In this document: piece by piece, positions 8,686 to 17,839 of the stretch
Layout of the letters: the number at the start of each line of letters is the position of its first letter
Position numbering within the stretch: the stretch's first letter is position 1
Assembly (NCBI GenBank): GCA_036560705.1
Contig: DATBQR010000054.1
Coordinates: forward strand, 1-64,000
Direction: 5' to 3'
Length of the DNA stretch: 64,000 bases
DNA from: RBG-16-66-20 sp036560705
GTDB taxonomy: Bacteria > Pseudomonadota > Gammaproteobacteria > Burkholderiales > SG8-39
Notes under the pieces: model-generated
The model's input: the letters and a program-made list of their open reading frames with translations, nothing else
What the model was told of the DNA's origin: nothing
Databases searched by the model: none
Program-made: the position numbers and the translations under genes

Positions 8686-9126
8686 CTATCCCTTGGAAAG
8701 CGCGATCAGGATGCTGCAGGGGGCGTAGTCAAGCAGCGACGCCCCGACCGACCCCTTCCACCAGCGCGCCGCCCAGGAGGTGCTCTGGTTGTGGCCGACG
8801 ACGATCAGGTCGGCGCCGACTTCCTTGGCGGAGCGGCAGATCTCCTCCACCGGCTCGCCGACGGCGAGATGGCCCGCCGCCTTGAAGCCCTTGTCGGTGA
8901 GGCTCTTGATGCCCTCCTCGAGCACCACCCGGGTGCGCTTTTTCTCTTCCTCGAGCAGTTCCTCGGGGACGAAACCCTCGGTGAGGAACAGGCTCGGCGG
9001 CATGCTGGCCACCGCGAGCAGGTGCATCTCGGCATTCAGGAAACCCGCCAGGTCGGCGGTTTCGAACAGGGCCCGCTTGCCCTCGTGCGAGCCGTTATAT
9101 GCGAGAAGGATCTTGCGATACTTCAT
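8686..9126 (-). CDS. universal stress protein, UspA family
   Basis: A 146-residue single-domain Usp protein: N-terminal KILLAYNGSHEGKRAL and a C-terminal VVGHNQSTSWAARWWKGSVG matching the nucleotide-binding G-2x-G-9x-G(S/T) pattern in a slightly altered form. Usp proteins are cytoplasmic stress-survival factors that bind ATP. A strong GGAGG precedes the ATG. It is monocistronic, with its own terminator at 8608-8635, and is divergent from the hydroxyacyl-CoA dehydrogenase gene. Confidence 0.9.
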   Translation of the reverse strand: MKYRKILLAYNGSHEGKRALFETADLAGFLNAEMHLLAVASMPPSLFLTEGFVPEELLEEEKKRTRVVLEEGIKSLTDKGFKAAGHLAVGEPVEEICRSAKEVGADLIVVGHNQSTSWAARWWKGSVGASLLDYAPCSILIALSKG

Positions 9127-9184
9127 GCGCGCCTCCCTCGGTCGTGGCCAATAACCCCGCCAGCGCGACCTCTCCCAATCGCGG

Positions 9185-9212
9185 TGGACCGGGGAATTAT
9201 ATCCTCTAGAAT
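9185..9212 (+). promoter_or_regulatory. putative promoter of hydroxyacyl-CoA dehydrogenase gene
   Basis: TGGACC (9185-9190), a 16-base spacer and TAGAAT (9207-9212). The start codon at 9222 follows after only nine bases, so the mRNA leader would be a few bases or absent. Confidence 0.4.
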
Positions 9213-9221
9213 CACGCTCCC

Positions 9222-10721
9222 ATGCTCGATATCCAGCGTCCCGACCTCGTCGCCGGCGTGGCCGGCAGCGGCACGATGGGCCGCGGCATCGCGCAGGTGC
9301 TCGCCCAGTGCGGCGTGCGCACGCTGGTGTTCGACGCCAAGCCCGGCGCGGCGCTGGCGGCGAAGGACGCCATCGGCAAGACGCTCGGCGGCCTCGTGCA
9401 GAAAACGAGAATTTCCCAGGCGGACGCCGACCAGACCCTCGCGCGCATCGAGATCGTCGATTCCCTGGCGGCGCTCAAGCCCTGCCACGTGGTGGTCGAA
9501 GCCATCGTCGAGCTGCTGGCGCCCAAGCAGGAGCTGTTCCAGGCGCTGGAAAAGGTCGTCGCCGAAACCTGCATCCTCGCCTCCAACACCTCGTCGCTGT
9601 CGGTGACCGCGATGGCCTCGGCCTGCGCGAAACCGGGCCGCGTCGCCGGCTACCATTTCTTCAACCCGGTGCCGGTGATGAAGATCGTCGAGGTGGTGGA
9701 CGGCGAACTCACCGAACCCTGGGTGGGCGACGCGCTCGTCGCGCTGGCGAAGCGCTACGGCCACAAGCCGGTGCGCTGCAAGGACACGCCCGGCTTCATC
9801 GTCAACCACGCGGGGCGCGGCTACGTGCCGGAAAGCCTGCGCGTGCTGCAGGAAGGCGTCGCCGACTTCGCCACCATCGACCGGATCCTGGTGGACGCGG
9901 CGGGATTCCGCATCGGCCCGTTCGGGCTGCTCGATCTGGTCGGCCTGGATATCGCGCACGGCGTGATGAAGTCCATGCATGCGCAGTATTACGGCGAACC
10001 GAAATACCAGCCGTCATTCCTGTCCGATCCGCGCGTCGCGGCGGGATTGCTCGGGAGGAAAACAGGCAGGGGTTGGTACAAGTATGGGAAGGATGGGGTT
10101 GCGGAGAAGATTCCTGAAATCCCCGTGCCGGGCGCCAAACCAGCGCCCGTCTGGTGCGTTCCTGAATTGAAGGAATTTGTTTCGAAATTCAATGCAAAGA
10201 TAGAAGCAAAACCCTCGACAGACACCATCTGCTTCGTCGCCCCGCTCGGCCACGACGCGACCACGACGGCGCTGCAGCTGCAGATCGATCCGAAAAATAC
10301 GGTGGCCATCGATCCTCTGTTCGGCTTCAGCAAGCGCCGCACGCTGATGGCGACGCCCGTCACGAAACCGGACGTGCGCGACGCGGCGCACGCGCTGCTT
10401 GCGTCCGACGGCGTGCCGGTGTCGGTGATCCGCGACTCGGCGGGATTCGTCGCGCAACGCGTCGTCGCGCACATCGTCAACGTGGGCTGCGACATCGTGC
10501 AGCAGCGCATCGCTTCGCCGGCGGATCTCGATTCAGCGGTGGTGCTCGGCCTCGGCTATCCGCACGGCCCGCTTGCCATGGGCGATGCGGTTGGAGCGAG
10601 CAAGGTTTTGAGCATTCTCGATGCGATGCATGCCTTTTACCGGGAACCCCGCTACCGCCCGAGCCCGTGGCTGCGGCGGCGGGCACAATTGGGCGTTTCC
10701 CTTCTGACCGAAGAATCCTGA
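9222..10721 (+). CDS. paaH: 3-hydroxyacyl-CoA dehydrogenase, PaaH type
   Basis: A 499-residue NAD-dependent 3-hydroxyacyl-CoA dehydrogenase. The Rossmann motif GVAGSGTMGRGIAQ begins at residue 12, with ILASNTSSLS and the catalytic-region GYHFFNPVPVMKIVE. A C-terminal dimerisation domain follows and a second, degenerate copy of it fills about 410-490, the long PaaH/PaaC-like architecture. It oxidises 3-hydroxyacyl-CoA to 3-oxoacyl-CoA in phenylacetate, benzoate or fatty acid breakdown. The thiolase gene 29 bases downstream would take the next step. The symbol is by resemblance; a short-chain hydroxybutyryl-CoA role is equally possible. Confidence 0.85.
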   Translation: MLDIQRPDLVAGVAGSGTMGRGIAQVLAQCGVRTLVFDAKPGAALAAKDAIGKTLGGLVQKTRISQADADQTLARIEIVDSLAALKPCHVVVEAIVELLAPKQELFQALEKVVAETCILASNTSSLSVTAMASACAKPGRVAGYHFFNPVPVMKIVEVVDGELTEPWVGDALVALAKRYGHKPVRCKDTPGFIVNHAGRGYVPESLRVLQEGVADFATIDRILVDAAGFRIGPFGLLDLVGLDIAHGVMKSMHAQYYGEPKYQPSFLSDPRVAAGLLGRKTGRGWYKYGKDGVAEKIPEIPVPGAKPAPVWCVPELKEFVSKFNAKIEAKPSTDTICFVAPLGHDATTTALQLQIDPKNTVAIDPLFGFSKRRTLMATPVTKPDVRDAAHALLASDGVPVSVIRDSAGFVAQRVVAHIVNVGCDIVQQRIASPADLDSAVVLGLGYPHGPLAMGDAVGASKVLSILDAMHAFYREPRYRPSPWLRRRAQLGVSLLTEES

Positions 10722-10750
10722 AAACGAATACGTGAAAACCGAGGTTCCAA

Positions 10751-11959
10751 ATGCTTGATGCCTACATCTACGACGGTATTCGCTCCCCCATCGGCCGGCA
10801 TGCCGGCAAGCTCGCCGGCCTGCGCCCGGATGATCTCGCCGGCGAAATGATCGCCGAGGTGGTCAAGCGCAACGGCGTCAAGCCCGAGGACATCAGCGAC
10901 GTGATCCTCGGCTGCGTCACGCAGGCGGGCGAGGACTGCCGCAACGTGGCGCGCTTCGCCACGCTGATGGCGGGCCTGCCGCCCACCGTGCCCGGCGTCA
11001 CCGTCAACCGCCTGTGCGCCTCCGGCCTGCAGGCGGTGACCGACGCGGCGCGCGCCATCACCGCGGGCGAAGGCGACCTCTACATCGCGGGCGGCGTCGA
11101 GAGCATGTCGCGCGCCCCGTTCGTGATGGGCAAGGCGGAATCACCGTATGGACGCGACGTGAAGATGTACGACACCACCATCGGGTCGCGCTTCACCAAT
11201 CCGCGCTTCAGAAAAATGTACGGCGACCAGGCGATGCCGGAGACCGGCGACAACGTGGCGAAGGAATTCGGCGTCTCGCGCGAGCAGGCCGACGAGTTCG
11301 CGCTCGGCTCGCAGAAGAAGTACGCCAAGGCCGAAGCGGAAGGGTTTTACAAGGGAGAAATCCTGGAAATAAAAATTCCGAACAAGAAACGCGACGCACC
11401 TCCGACGATCATCGCGCAAGACGAGCATCCGCGCCGCGACTCGACCATGGAATCGCTGGCGAAGCTGAAACCGCTCTACGAGGGCGGCGTGGTGACCGCG
11501 GGCAATGCATCGGGCGTCAACGATGGAGCGGCGGCCCTGGTCATCGCGAGCCGGAAATGGGGCGAGAAGAACGGCAAGAAACCCATCGCAAAAATCCTCT
11601 CCGCCGCCTCCGCCGCGGTCGAGCCGCGCATCATGGGCGTCGGCCCGGCCTACGCCATTCCGAAAGCACTCGAACGCGCCAATCTTTCGCTCAAGGACAT
11701 GGACGTCATCGAGATCAACGAGGCTTTCGCCAGCCAGGTGCTGGGCTGCCTCGCGCTGATGAAGGTGGACTTCAAGGACCCGCGCGTGAACCCCAACGGC
11801 GGCGCCATCGCCATCGGCCACCCGCTCGGCTGCTCGGGCGCGCGCCTCGCGCTCACCGTGGCGCGGCAACTGCAGGAAACTGGCAGCAAATACGCCGCCG
11901 TGTCCCTGTGCATCGGCGTCGGCCAGGGGCTCGCGGTGATCCTCGAGCGCGCGGTCTGA
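10751..11959 (+). CDS. acetyl-CoA acyltransferase (thiolase), PcaF-like
   Basis: A 402-residue type II thiolase with the acyl-binding cysteine in NRLCASGLQA (about 91), NEAFASQ, the GHPLGCSGAR histidine motif and a C-terminal SLCIGVGQG cysteine. It cleaves 3-oxoacyl-CoA with CoA to acetyl-CoA plus a shortened acyl-CoA. The N-terminus (YIYDGIRSPIGRHAGKLAGLRPDDL) resembles 3-oxoadipyl-CoA thiolases (PcaF/PaaJ), but acetoacetyl-CoA is also possible. It is co-directional with the hydroxyacyl-CoA dehydrogenase gene; an enoyl-CoA hydratase is not present nearby. Confidence 0.9.
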   Translation: MLDAYIYDGIRSPIGRHAGKLAGLRPDDLAGEMIAEVVKRNGVKPEDISDVILGCVTQAGEDCRNVARFATLMAGLPPTVPGVTVNRLCASGLQAVTDAARAITAGEGDLYIAGGVESMSRAPFVMGKAESPYGRDVKMYDTTIGSRFTNPRFRKMYGDQAMPETGDNVAKEFGVSREQADEFALGSQKKYAKAEAEGFYKGEILEIKIPNKKRDAPPTIIAQDEHPRRDSTMESLAKLKPLYEGGVVTAGNASGVNDGAAALVIASRKWGEKNGKKPIAKILSAASAAVEPRIMGVGPAYAIPKALERANLSLKDMDVIEINEAFASQVLGCLALMKVDFKDPRVNPNGGAIAIGHPLGCSGARLALTVARQLQETGSKYAAVSLCIGVGQGLAVILERAV

Positions 11960-11972
11960 CAACCGCCGCGCG

Positions 11973-14003
11973 TCACATCTTCAGCAGGTTCGGCAGGAAC
12001 AGCGACAGCCCGGGCCAGAAGGTCACGATGCCGAGGAACACGAGCATGGTGACCAGCCAGGGCCAGACCGCGATGGTGAGTTCGGTAATACCCATCTTCG
12101 TAATACCGGTCGCCACATAAAGGTTAAGGCCGACCGGGGGGTGGCACATGCCCACTTCCATGTTCACCGTCATCAGGATGCCGAAGTGGATCGGGTTGAT
12201 GCCGAGCTTCATGGCCACCGGGAACAGGATCGGCGCCATGATCAGGATGATGGAGGACGGCTCCATCAGGTTGCCGGCCACCAGCAGGATGACGTTGACG
12301 AGGAGCAGGAACGCCACCCAGCCGAATCCGCGCGCCACCATCCAGTCGGCCATCGCCTGCGGGATGTTCTCGTTGGTCATGAGGAATGAAAACAGCACTG
12401 CGTTGGTGATGATGTAGAGCAGCATCGCGCTGGTGTTGGCCGACGCCAGCAGCACGCGCGGCACGTCGCGCAGCCGCATGTCCTTGTAGACGAACACCGC
12501 GATGACGAAGGCGTAAACGGCGCTCATCGCCGCCGCCTCGGTCGGCGTGAAGATGCCGGTATAGATGCCGCCGATGACGATCACGATCAGCAGCAGCCCC
12601 CAGGCCGAGTCGCGGAACGAAGTCAGCCGCTCGACCGCGCCCGCCACGGGCATGCGGGGGTAATTGTTCTTTTTCGCGCGGTACCAGGTGGTGATGCCGA
12701 GCATGGTGGCGAGCATCAGGCCCGGGACGATGCCGGCGATGAACAGCTTGCCCACCGAGGTGTTGGTCGAGACCGCGAACAGCACCATGGCGATGGAGGG
12801 CGGGATGAGGATGCCGAGCGCGCCCGAGGTGGTCACGATGCCGGCGCCGAAGCGCGGCGGGAAACCCTGCGCGATCATCGCCGGGATGACCACCGAGCCG
12901 ATCGCCACCACGGTGGCGGGCGAGGAGCCGGAGACCGCCGCGAACAGCGCGCAGCCCATCACCGCGGCGAGCCCGAGGCCGCCGTGGAAGTGCCCGATCA
13001 GCGAAGTGGCGAACTTGATCATGCGGCGCGCCACGCCGCCATGGGTGAGGAAGTTGCCCGCGAGGATGAAGAACGGCACCGCCATGATCTCGAAATTCTC
13101 GATGCCGGTGAACAGCTTCATCGCCACGGAGTCGAGCGGCACCGTGGTGAGCGTGAACAGGAAAGTGAGCACCGTCAGGCCGAGCGCGATGGAAATCGGC
13201 ATGCCGGTGAGCATCAGCGAGACCAGCAGCGCGAACACCACCGTCGTGCGCGCCGCTCCGCTTAGCTCGATGACGCCGAATTTCGACGCCAGCCCGGCGG
13301 CGAGCAGCAGCAGCGGCAGCGCGATCAGGATCGGGCTCATGATCGCGCCGCCCGTGCGGCGAGCGACCACCGGCGGCGCTATCGCGGCGGATGACGATTC
13401 CGCGACCCCCTCGACGTGCCCGATGTCGTGGTGCGGCAGCGCACCGCTGCGGAAGAACTGCCAGCCGACCTGCAGGAAGCGGAAGCACATCAGCGAGGAA
13501 CCGAGCGGGATCGCCAGGTAGACGATCCACATCGGCGCCTCCATGTCGTTGGAGACCGTCCCGGCGAGGTAGATGCCGTAGACGAAGCGCGCGCCGAAGG
13601 CCGCGATCATGCTGGTGAACAGCGCGCCGCAGAACAGCCCGAACAGGATCACCTTCTTCGCGCGCTCGGGCGCCATGCGCGCGACGAACACGTCGACGCC
13701 GACGTGGATCCCGGTGCGCACGCCGTAGGCGGCGCCGAATTTCGCCATCCAGATGAACATGTAGATGCACAGCTCCTGGATCCAGGACAGGTCCCAGGCG
13801 CTCAGCCAGTGGTAGACCGCCCTGAGCGGCGGCGACAGCCAGGGCAGACCGTGCGCCACGGCCCATTTCGCGACGTCGATCGAACTCGAGGTGCCGTAAC
13901 GGTGCACCACGGCGACGAAAACGATCGCGGTGGCGACCGCGATGAGGGTGGCGATCAGCCACTCCTCGAGGCGGTTCAGGAACCGGTTAAGCAGGGCGGC
14001 CAC
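11973..14003 (-). CDS. TRAP transporter, fused small (DctQ) and large (DctM) membrane subunits
   Basis: A 676-residue protein joining two TRAP subunits. Residues 1 to about 215 form a four-helix DctQ domain (ELCIYMFIWMAKFGAAYGVRTGIHVGVD); from about 220 comes a 12-helix DctM domain with GVARRMIKFA, AAVSGSSPATVVAIGSVVIPAM and the C-terminal GICHPP-like GMCHPPVGLNLYVA. It drives Na+- or H+-coupled uptake of an organic anion delivered by the binding protein encoded 63 bases upstream. Fusion is known in some TRAP systems (for example sialate carriers). The substrate is probably a dicarboxylate or aromatic acid given the neighbours. Confidence 0.93.
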   Translation of the reverse strand: MAALLNRFLNRLEEWLIATLIAVATAIVFVAVVHRYGTSSSIDVAKWAVAHGLPWLSPPLRAVYHWLSAWDLSWIQELCIYMFIWMAKFGAAYGVRTGIHVGVDVFVARMAPERAKKVILFGLFCGALFTSMIAAFGARFVYGIYLAGTVSNDMEAPMWIVYLAIPLGSSLMCFRFLQVGWQFFRSGALPHHDIGHVEGVAESSSAAIAPPVVARRTGGAIMSPILIALPLLLLAAGLASKFGVIELSGAARTTVVFALLVSLMLTGMPISIALGLTVLTFLFTLTTVPLDSVAMKLFTGIENFEIMAVPFFILAGNFLTHGGVARRMIKFATSLIGHFHGGLGLAAVMGCALFAAVSGSSPATVVAIGSVVIPAMIAQGFPPRFGAGIVTTSGALGILIPPSIAMVLFAVSTNTSVGKLFIAGIVPGLMLATMLGITTWYRAKKNNYPRMPVAGAVERLTSFRDSAWGLLLIVIVIGGIYTGIFTPTEAAAMSAVYAFVIAVFVYKDMRLRDVPRVLLASANTSAMLLYIITNAVLFSFLMTNENIPQAMADWMVARGFGWVAFLLLVNVILLVAGNLMEPSSIILIMAPILFPVAMKLGINPIHFGILMTVNMEVGMCHPPVGLNLYVATGITKMGITELTIAVWPWLVTMLVFLGIVTFWPGLSLFLPNLLKM

Positions 14004-14066
14004 GGAATGCGGGGCAAGAAAACGCCGCCGGAAGCGGAACGCGCTTCGGGCGGCGTGTGTGCCTGG

Positions 14067-15059
14067 TCAGCCTTTGAAGCCGGCTTCCTTGAGGAGCATT
14101 TCAATGACCTCCTTGCCGACCCGCGGTTCCACCGCCTTGTAGACCGGTCGCAGCGTGTCGATCCAGACCTGGCGCTGCGCGGGCGTCAGTTCGTGGATGG
14201 TGGTCTTGCCCGACGCCCTGATGTTCGCGAGCGCATCCACGTTCTCCTTCAGGGCGACCGAGTTGCTGTAGTCCGTCGCCTCCTTCATCGCCTTGTCCAG
14301 CTCGCTGCGGATGGCGGGCGGCAGGCCGTCCCAGAACGCGGTCGTGGCGGTCACCGTGTACTGCAGGTGCGCGTGGTTCGAGATGGTGATGTCCTTCTGC
14401 ACCTCGAAGAACTTCTGCGTCCAGTAGTTCGAGGGCGTGTTCTCGCAACCGTCGACGACGCCGGTCTGCAGCGCCTGGTAGACCTCGGAGAACGCCATGA
14501 TCTGCGGCAGCGCGCCCATGGCGCGGAAATACGCGTCGCCGACCTTGGATCCGGATATGCGGATCTTCAGCCCCTGGAAATCGCTCGGCTTGATGAGCGG
14601 CCGGTTGGCCGAGGCCATGTAGAAGCCGTTGTCCCAGTAGGCGAGGCCCTTGATGCCCTTGGTTTCGAGTTTTTTCAGCAGGTACTTGCCCACCGGCCCG
14701 TTGACGACTTTCTCGTACGTCGCCTGGTCGGGAAAAATGAACGGCAGGTCGAGCGCTTCGAACTCGCTGATGCCGAGCGGGCGGAACTTGGCCGTCGAGG
14801 GCGCGAGCAGCTGGACCGAGCCGAGCTTGAGCGCATCGAGCTCCTCCTTGTCCTTGTACAGGGTCGAGTTCGGATAGACCTCGACCTTGACCTTGCCGCC
14901 GGTGTACTTCTCGGCGAGTTCCTTGAACTTAAGCGCGCCGATGCCCTTGGGCGTGTCGTTGGTGACGACGTGGCTGAACTTGATGACGATGGGCTGCTGC
15001 GCGAAGGCAGGCTGCGCGAATACAGCTGCGGCCGCTAGGCCGAAGACGAACTTCCTCAT
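14067..15059 (-). CDS. TRAP transporter solute-binding protein, DctP family
   Basis: A 330-residue periplasmic binding protein from the ATG at 15059, preceded by AGGAGGGG; a longer open frame upstream is spurious. The Sec signal peptide ends at AFAQQ (about 20). The mature part starts IVIKFSHVVTNDTPKG and contains the DctP hallmarks GLKIRISGSKVGDAYFRAMGA and EVYQALQTGVVDGCENTP. Arg and Asn residues in those motifs bind carboxylate ligands in the family. It pairs with the fused DctQM protein encoded downstream. Confidence 0.92.
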   Translation of the reverse strand: MRKFVFGLAAAAVFAQPAFAQQPIVIKFSHVVTNDTPKGIGALKFKELAEKYTGGKVKVEVYPNSTLYKDKEELDALKLGSVQLLAPSTAKFRPLGISEFEALDLPFIFPDQATYEKVVNGPVGKYLLKKLETKGIKGLAYWDNGFYMASANRPLIKPSDFQGLKIRISGSKVGDAYFRAMGALPQIMAFSEVYQALQTGVVDGCENTPSNYWTQKFFEVQKDITISNHAHLQYTVTATTAFWDGLPPAIRSELDKAMKEATDYSNSVALKENVDALANIRASGKTTIHELTPAQRQVWIDTLRPVYKAVEPRVGKEVIEMLLKEAGFKG

Positions 15060-15201
15060 GACTCCCCTCCTCCTGTTATTCGCGGAACATCGTGGTCCCG
15101 CGTAATTCCCCGACTCCCTGCGGGTAATTCTCTCACATCGGCCGGGACTGCCGGCCACCCCCGGGGGCGATAGAATGGCGGCAGCTTCCGAGGACTGCTC
15201 C
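15060..15201. promoter_or_regulatory. divergent promoter region dctP / gcdH
   Basis: Between two divergent genes. On the plus strand TAGAAT (15171-15176) lies 25 bases before the gcdH ATG and could be its -10. GTAATTC occurs at 15102-15108 and 15124-15130 (22 bases apart), with a related GTTATTC at 15075-15081, possibly binding sites for a shared regulator. Confidence 0.4.
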
Positions 15202-16401
15202 ATGAACGCTCCCGAAAAAAACAAGGGCAAGACCCGTTTCGCGTGGGACGACCCCCTGCTGCTCGACCAGCAGCTCTCCGAGGACGAGCGCATGGTGCGC
15301 GACGCCGCGCGCGCCTACTGCCAGGACAAGCTGGCGCCGCGCGCGACGGAGGCGTTCCGCCACGAGAAGACCGATCCGGCGATCTTCCGCGAGATGGGCG
15401 CGCTCGGCCTGCTCGGGCCGACGATCCCGGAGGAATACGGCGGGCCGGGCCTGAACTACGTGAGCTACGGCCTGATCGCGCGCGAAGTCGAGCGCGTCGA
15501 CTCCGGCTACCGCTCGATGATGAGCGTGCAGTCTTCGCTGGTCATGGTTCCTATTTTTGTATTTGGTTCTTCTGAAACAAAACAAAAATATTTGCCCAAG
15601 CTCGCCTCGGGGGATTGGATCGGCTGCTTCGGCCTCACCGAGCCGAACCACGGCTCCGACCCCGCGTCGATGGTGACGCGCGCGAAGAAAGTCGCCGGCG
15701 GCTACAGCCTCTCCGGCGCGAAGATGTGGATCTCCAACTCGCCGATCGCCGACGTCTTCGTCGTCTGGGCGAAGGACGACGAGGGGGCTATCCGAGGGTT
15801 TGTACTTGAAAAATCTTTTAAAAATTTAACTACCCCGCCCATTCACGGGAAAGTCGGGCTTCGCACTTCCATCACCGGCGAGATCGTCATGGACGGGGTC
15901 TTCTGCCCGGAAGAGAACGCCTTCCCCGAGGTGCGCGGCCTGAAAGGCCCCTTCACCTGCCTCGACTCGGCGCGCTACGGCATCGCCTGGGGCGCTCTCG
16001 GCGCGGCAGAGGACTGTTGGCACCGTGCCCGCCAATATGTGCTCGACCGCAAGCAGTTCGGCCGGCCGCTCGCCGCCAACCAGCTCATCCAGAAAAAGCT
16101 CGCCGACATGCAGACCGAAATCACGCTCGGCCTGCAGGGCTGCCTGCGCCTCGGACGCATGAAGGACGAGGGCGTCGCCTCTGTCGAAATCACTTCGATC
16201 ATGAAGCGCAATTCCTGCGGCAAGTCGCTCGACATCGCGCGCCTGGCGCGCGACATGATGGGCGGCAACGGCATCTCGGACGAATTCGGCGTCGCGCGCC
16301 ACCTCGTCAACCTCGAGGTGGTGAACACCTACGAAGGCACGCACGACATCCACGCGCTGATCCTCGGCCGGGCGATGACGGGGATCCAGGCGTTCAACTG
16401 A
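15202..16401 (+). CDS. gcdH: glutaryl-CoA dehydrogenase
   Basis: A 399-residue acyl-CoA dehydrogenase from the ATG at 15202 (GAGG nine bases upstream). It carries FGLTEPNHGSDP, MWISNSPIADVFVVWA, GLRTSITGEI and the C-terminal YEGTHDIHALILG, whose glutamate is the catalytic base; this end is nearly identical to other glutaryl-CoA dehydrogenases. It oxidises and decarboxylates glutaryl-CoA to crotonyl-CoA, passing electrons to ETF, in lysine, tryptophan or anaerobic-type benzoate routes. The beta-oxidation genes nearby could process crotonyl-CoA. Codons around 15541-15600 and 15785-15845 are unusually A/T-rich. Confidence 0.93.
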   Translation: MNAPEKNKGKTRFAWDDPLLLDQQLSEDERMVRDAARAYCQDKLAPRATEAFRHEKTDPAIFREMGALGLLGPTIPEEYGGPGLNYVSYGLIAREVERVDSGYRSMMSVQSSLVMVPIFVFGSSETKQKYLPKLASGDWIGCFGLTEPNHGSDPASMVTRAKKVAGGYSLSGAKMWISNSPIADVFVVWAKDDEGAIRGFVLEKSFKNLTTPPIHGKVGLRTSITGEIVMDGVFCPEENAFPEVRGLKGPFTCLDSARYGIAWGALGAAEDCWHRARQYVLDRKQFGRPLAANQLIQKKLADMQTEITLGLQGCLRLGRMKDEGVASVEITSIMKRNSCGKSLDIARLARDMMGGNGISDEFGVARHLVNLEVVNTYEGTHDIHALILGRAMTGIQAFN

Positions 16402-16424
16402 AACCTCCGGGTTCCTGATCCGGC

Positions 16425-17837
16425 GTGAACGAGGAACGGTCGCAGAGGTTCCTGCTGTGGCTGGTGGCGGTCGGCTTCTTCATGCAGACGCTGGACTCCA
16501 CCATCGTCAATACCGCGCTGCCGACCATGGCGCGCGACCTCGGCGAAAGCCCGCTGCGCATGCAATCGGTGGTGATCGCCTACGCGCTGACCATGGCGAT
16601 GCTGATCCCCGCCTCCGGCTGGCTCGCCGACCGCTTCGGCACGCGGCGCGCTTTCTTCGGCGCCATCCTGCTGTTCATGAGCGGGTCGCTGCTTTGCGCG
16701 CTGTCGCACAGCGTGACGCAGCTGGTGGTTTCCCGCGTGATCCAGGGCGCGGGCGGCGCCATGCTGCTGCCGGTGGGCCGGCTGTCGGTGCTGCGCTCGG
16801 TGCCGCGCCAGAAGTTCCTGCAGGCGATGGCCTTCGTCTCGGTTCCCGGCATGGTCGGCCCGCTGATCGGCCCGACCCTGGGCGGCTGGCTGGTCGAGGC
16901 CGCCTCGTGGCACTGGATCTTCCTCATCAACATCCCGATCGGCCTCGCCGGCGGCATCGCCACGCTCGCCTGGATGCCGGACAGCCGTCCCGCCGCGGTG
17001 CCGCGCTTCGACGCCACCGGCTACCTGATGATCGCGATCGGCATGGTGACCGTTTCCCTGTCGCTCGACGGCCTGTCGGAGCTGGGCATGCGCCACGCTT
17101 CGGTGCTCGTGCTGCTGGTTTTCGGCTTCGCCAGCCTGACCGCCTACTGGCTGCACGCGGCGCAGCGGCCCGACCCGCTGTTCCCGCCGCAGTTGTTCGC
17201 GGTGCACACCTTCAGCATCGGCCTGCTCGGCAATCTGTTCGCGCGCATCGGCAGCGGCAGCATGCCGTTCCTGATCCCGCTGCTGCTGCAGGTGAGCCTC
17301 GGCTTTTCGCCCGCGCAGGCCGGGCTGATGATGATCCCGGTCGCCGCCGCGGCGATCCTCTGCAAGTCCCTCGTCACCCCGCTGATCACGCTCGTGGGCT
17401 ACCGCAGGGTGCTGGTGACCAACACCATCGTCGTGGGGCTCGCCATCGCCAGCTTCGCGCTGTTCCATCCGGAAAGCCCGCTGTGGCTGCGCATCGTGCA
17501 GCTGGCGATCTTCGGCGCGGCGAACTCCCTGCAGTTCACCGCGATGAACACCATCACGCTGAAGGACCTCGACACCGCCGGCGCGAGCAGCGGCAACAGC
17601 CTGCTGTCGATGGTGCAGATGCTTTCCATGAGCCTCGGGGTGGCGGTCGCCGGCGCCCTGCTGGCGACGTTCAGCTCGATGTCCGGCGGGGGCTCGCTGG
17701 CGCAGGCGCTGCCCGCCTTCCATGCGACCTTCGTCGCCGTGGGCCTCATCACTTGCGCCTCGGGCTGGATTTTCTGGCAGCTGTCGCCCGACGTCCGCAT
17801 CGGCAGCCGGCCGGTCGAACCATCGGAGATCGCCTAG
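16425..17837 (+). CDS. MFS drug exporter, DHA2 (EmrB/QacA) family
   Basis: A 470-residue membrane protein with about 14 helices, starting at a GTG. The N-terminus FLLWLVAVGFFMQTLDSTIV and motif A GWLADRFGTRRAF are typical of the 14-helix DHA2 branch; RVIQGAGGAMLLPVGR is motif B and PGMVGPLIGPTLGG motif C of proton antiporters. It probably exports drugs or hydrophobic compounds. No membrane-fusion (EmrA) partner is next to it. The following VIT gene starts two bases after its stop. Confidence 0.88.
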   Translation: MNEERSQRFLLWLVAVGFFMQTLDSTIVNTALPTMARDLGESPLRMQSVVIAYALTMAMLIPASGWLADRFGTRRAFFGAILLFMSGSLLCALSHSVTQLVVSRVIQGAGGAMLLPVGRLSVLRSVPRQKFLQAMAFVSVPGMVGPLIGPTLGGWLVEAASWHWIFLINIPIGLAGGIATLAWMPDSRPAAVPRFDATGYLMIAIGMVTVSLSLDGLSELGMRHASVLVLLVFGFASLTAYWLHAAQRPDPLFPPQLFAVHTFSIGLLGNLFARIGSGSMPFLIPLLLQVSLGFSPAQAGLMMIPVAAAAILCKSLVTPLITLVGYRRVLVTNTIVVGLAIASFALFHPESPLWLRIVQLAIFGAANSLQFTAMNTITLKDLDTAGASSGNSLLSMVQMLSMSLGVAVAGALLATFSSMSGGGSLAQALPAFHATFVAVGLITCASGWIFWQLSPDVRIGSRPVEPSEIA

Positions 17838-17839
17838 CC

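Noticed and set aside
16329..17723. 464-codon minus-strand frame opposite the DHA2 exporter
   Set aside because: Composition typical of antisense reading; the opposite frame encodes a well-conserved 14-helix carrier.
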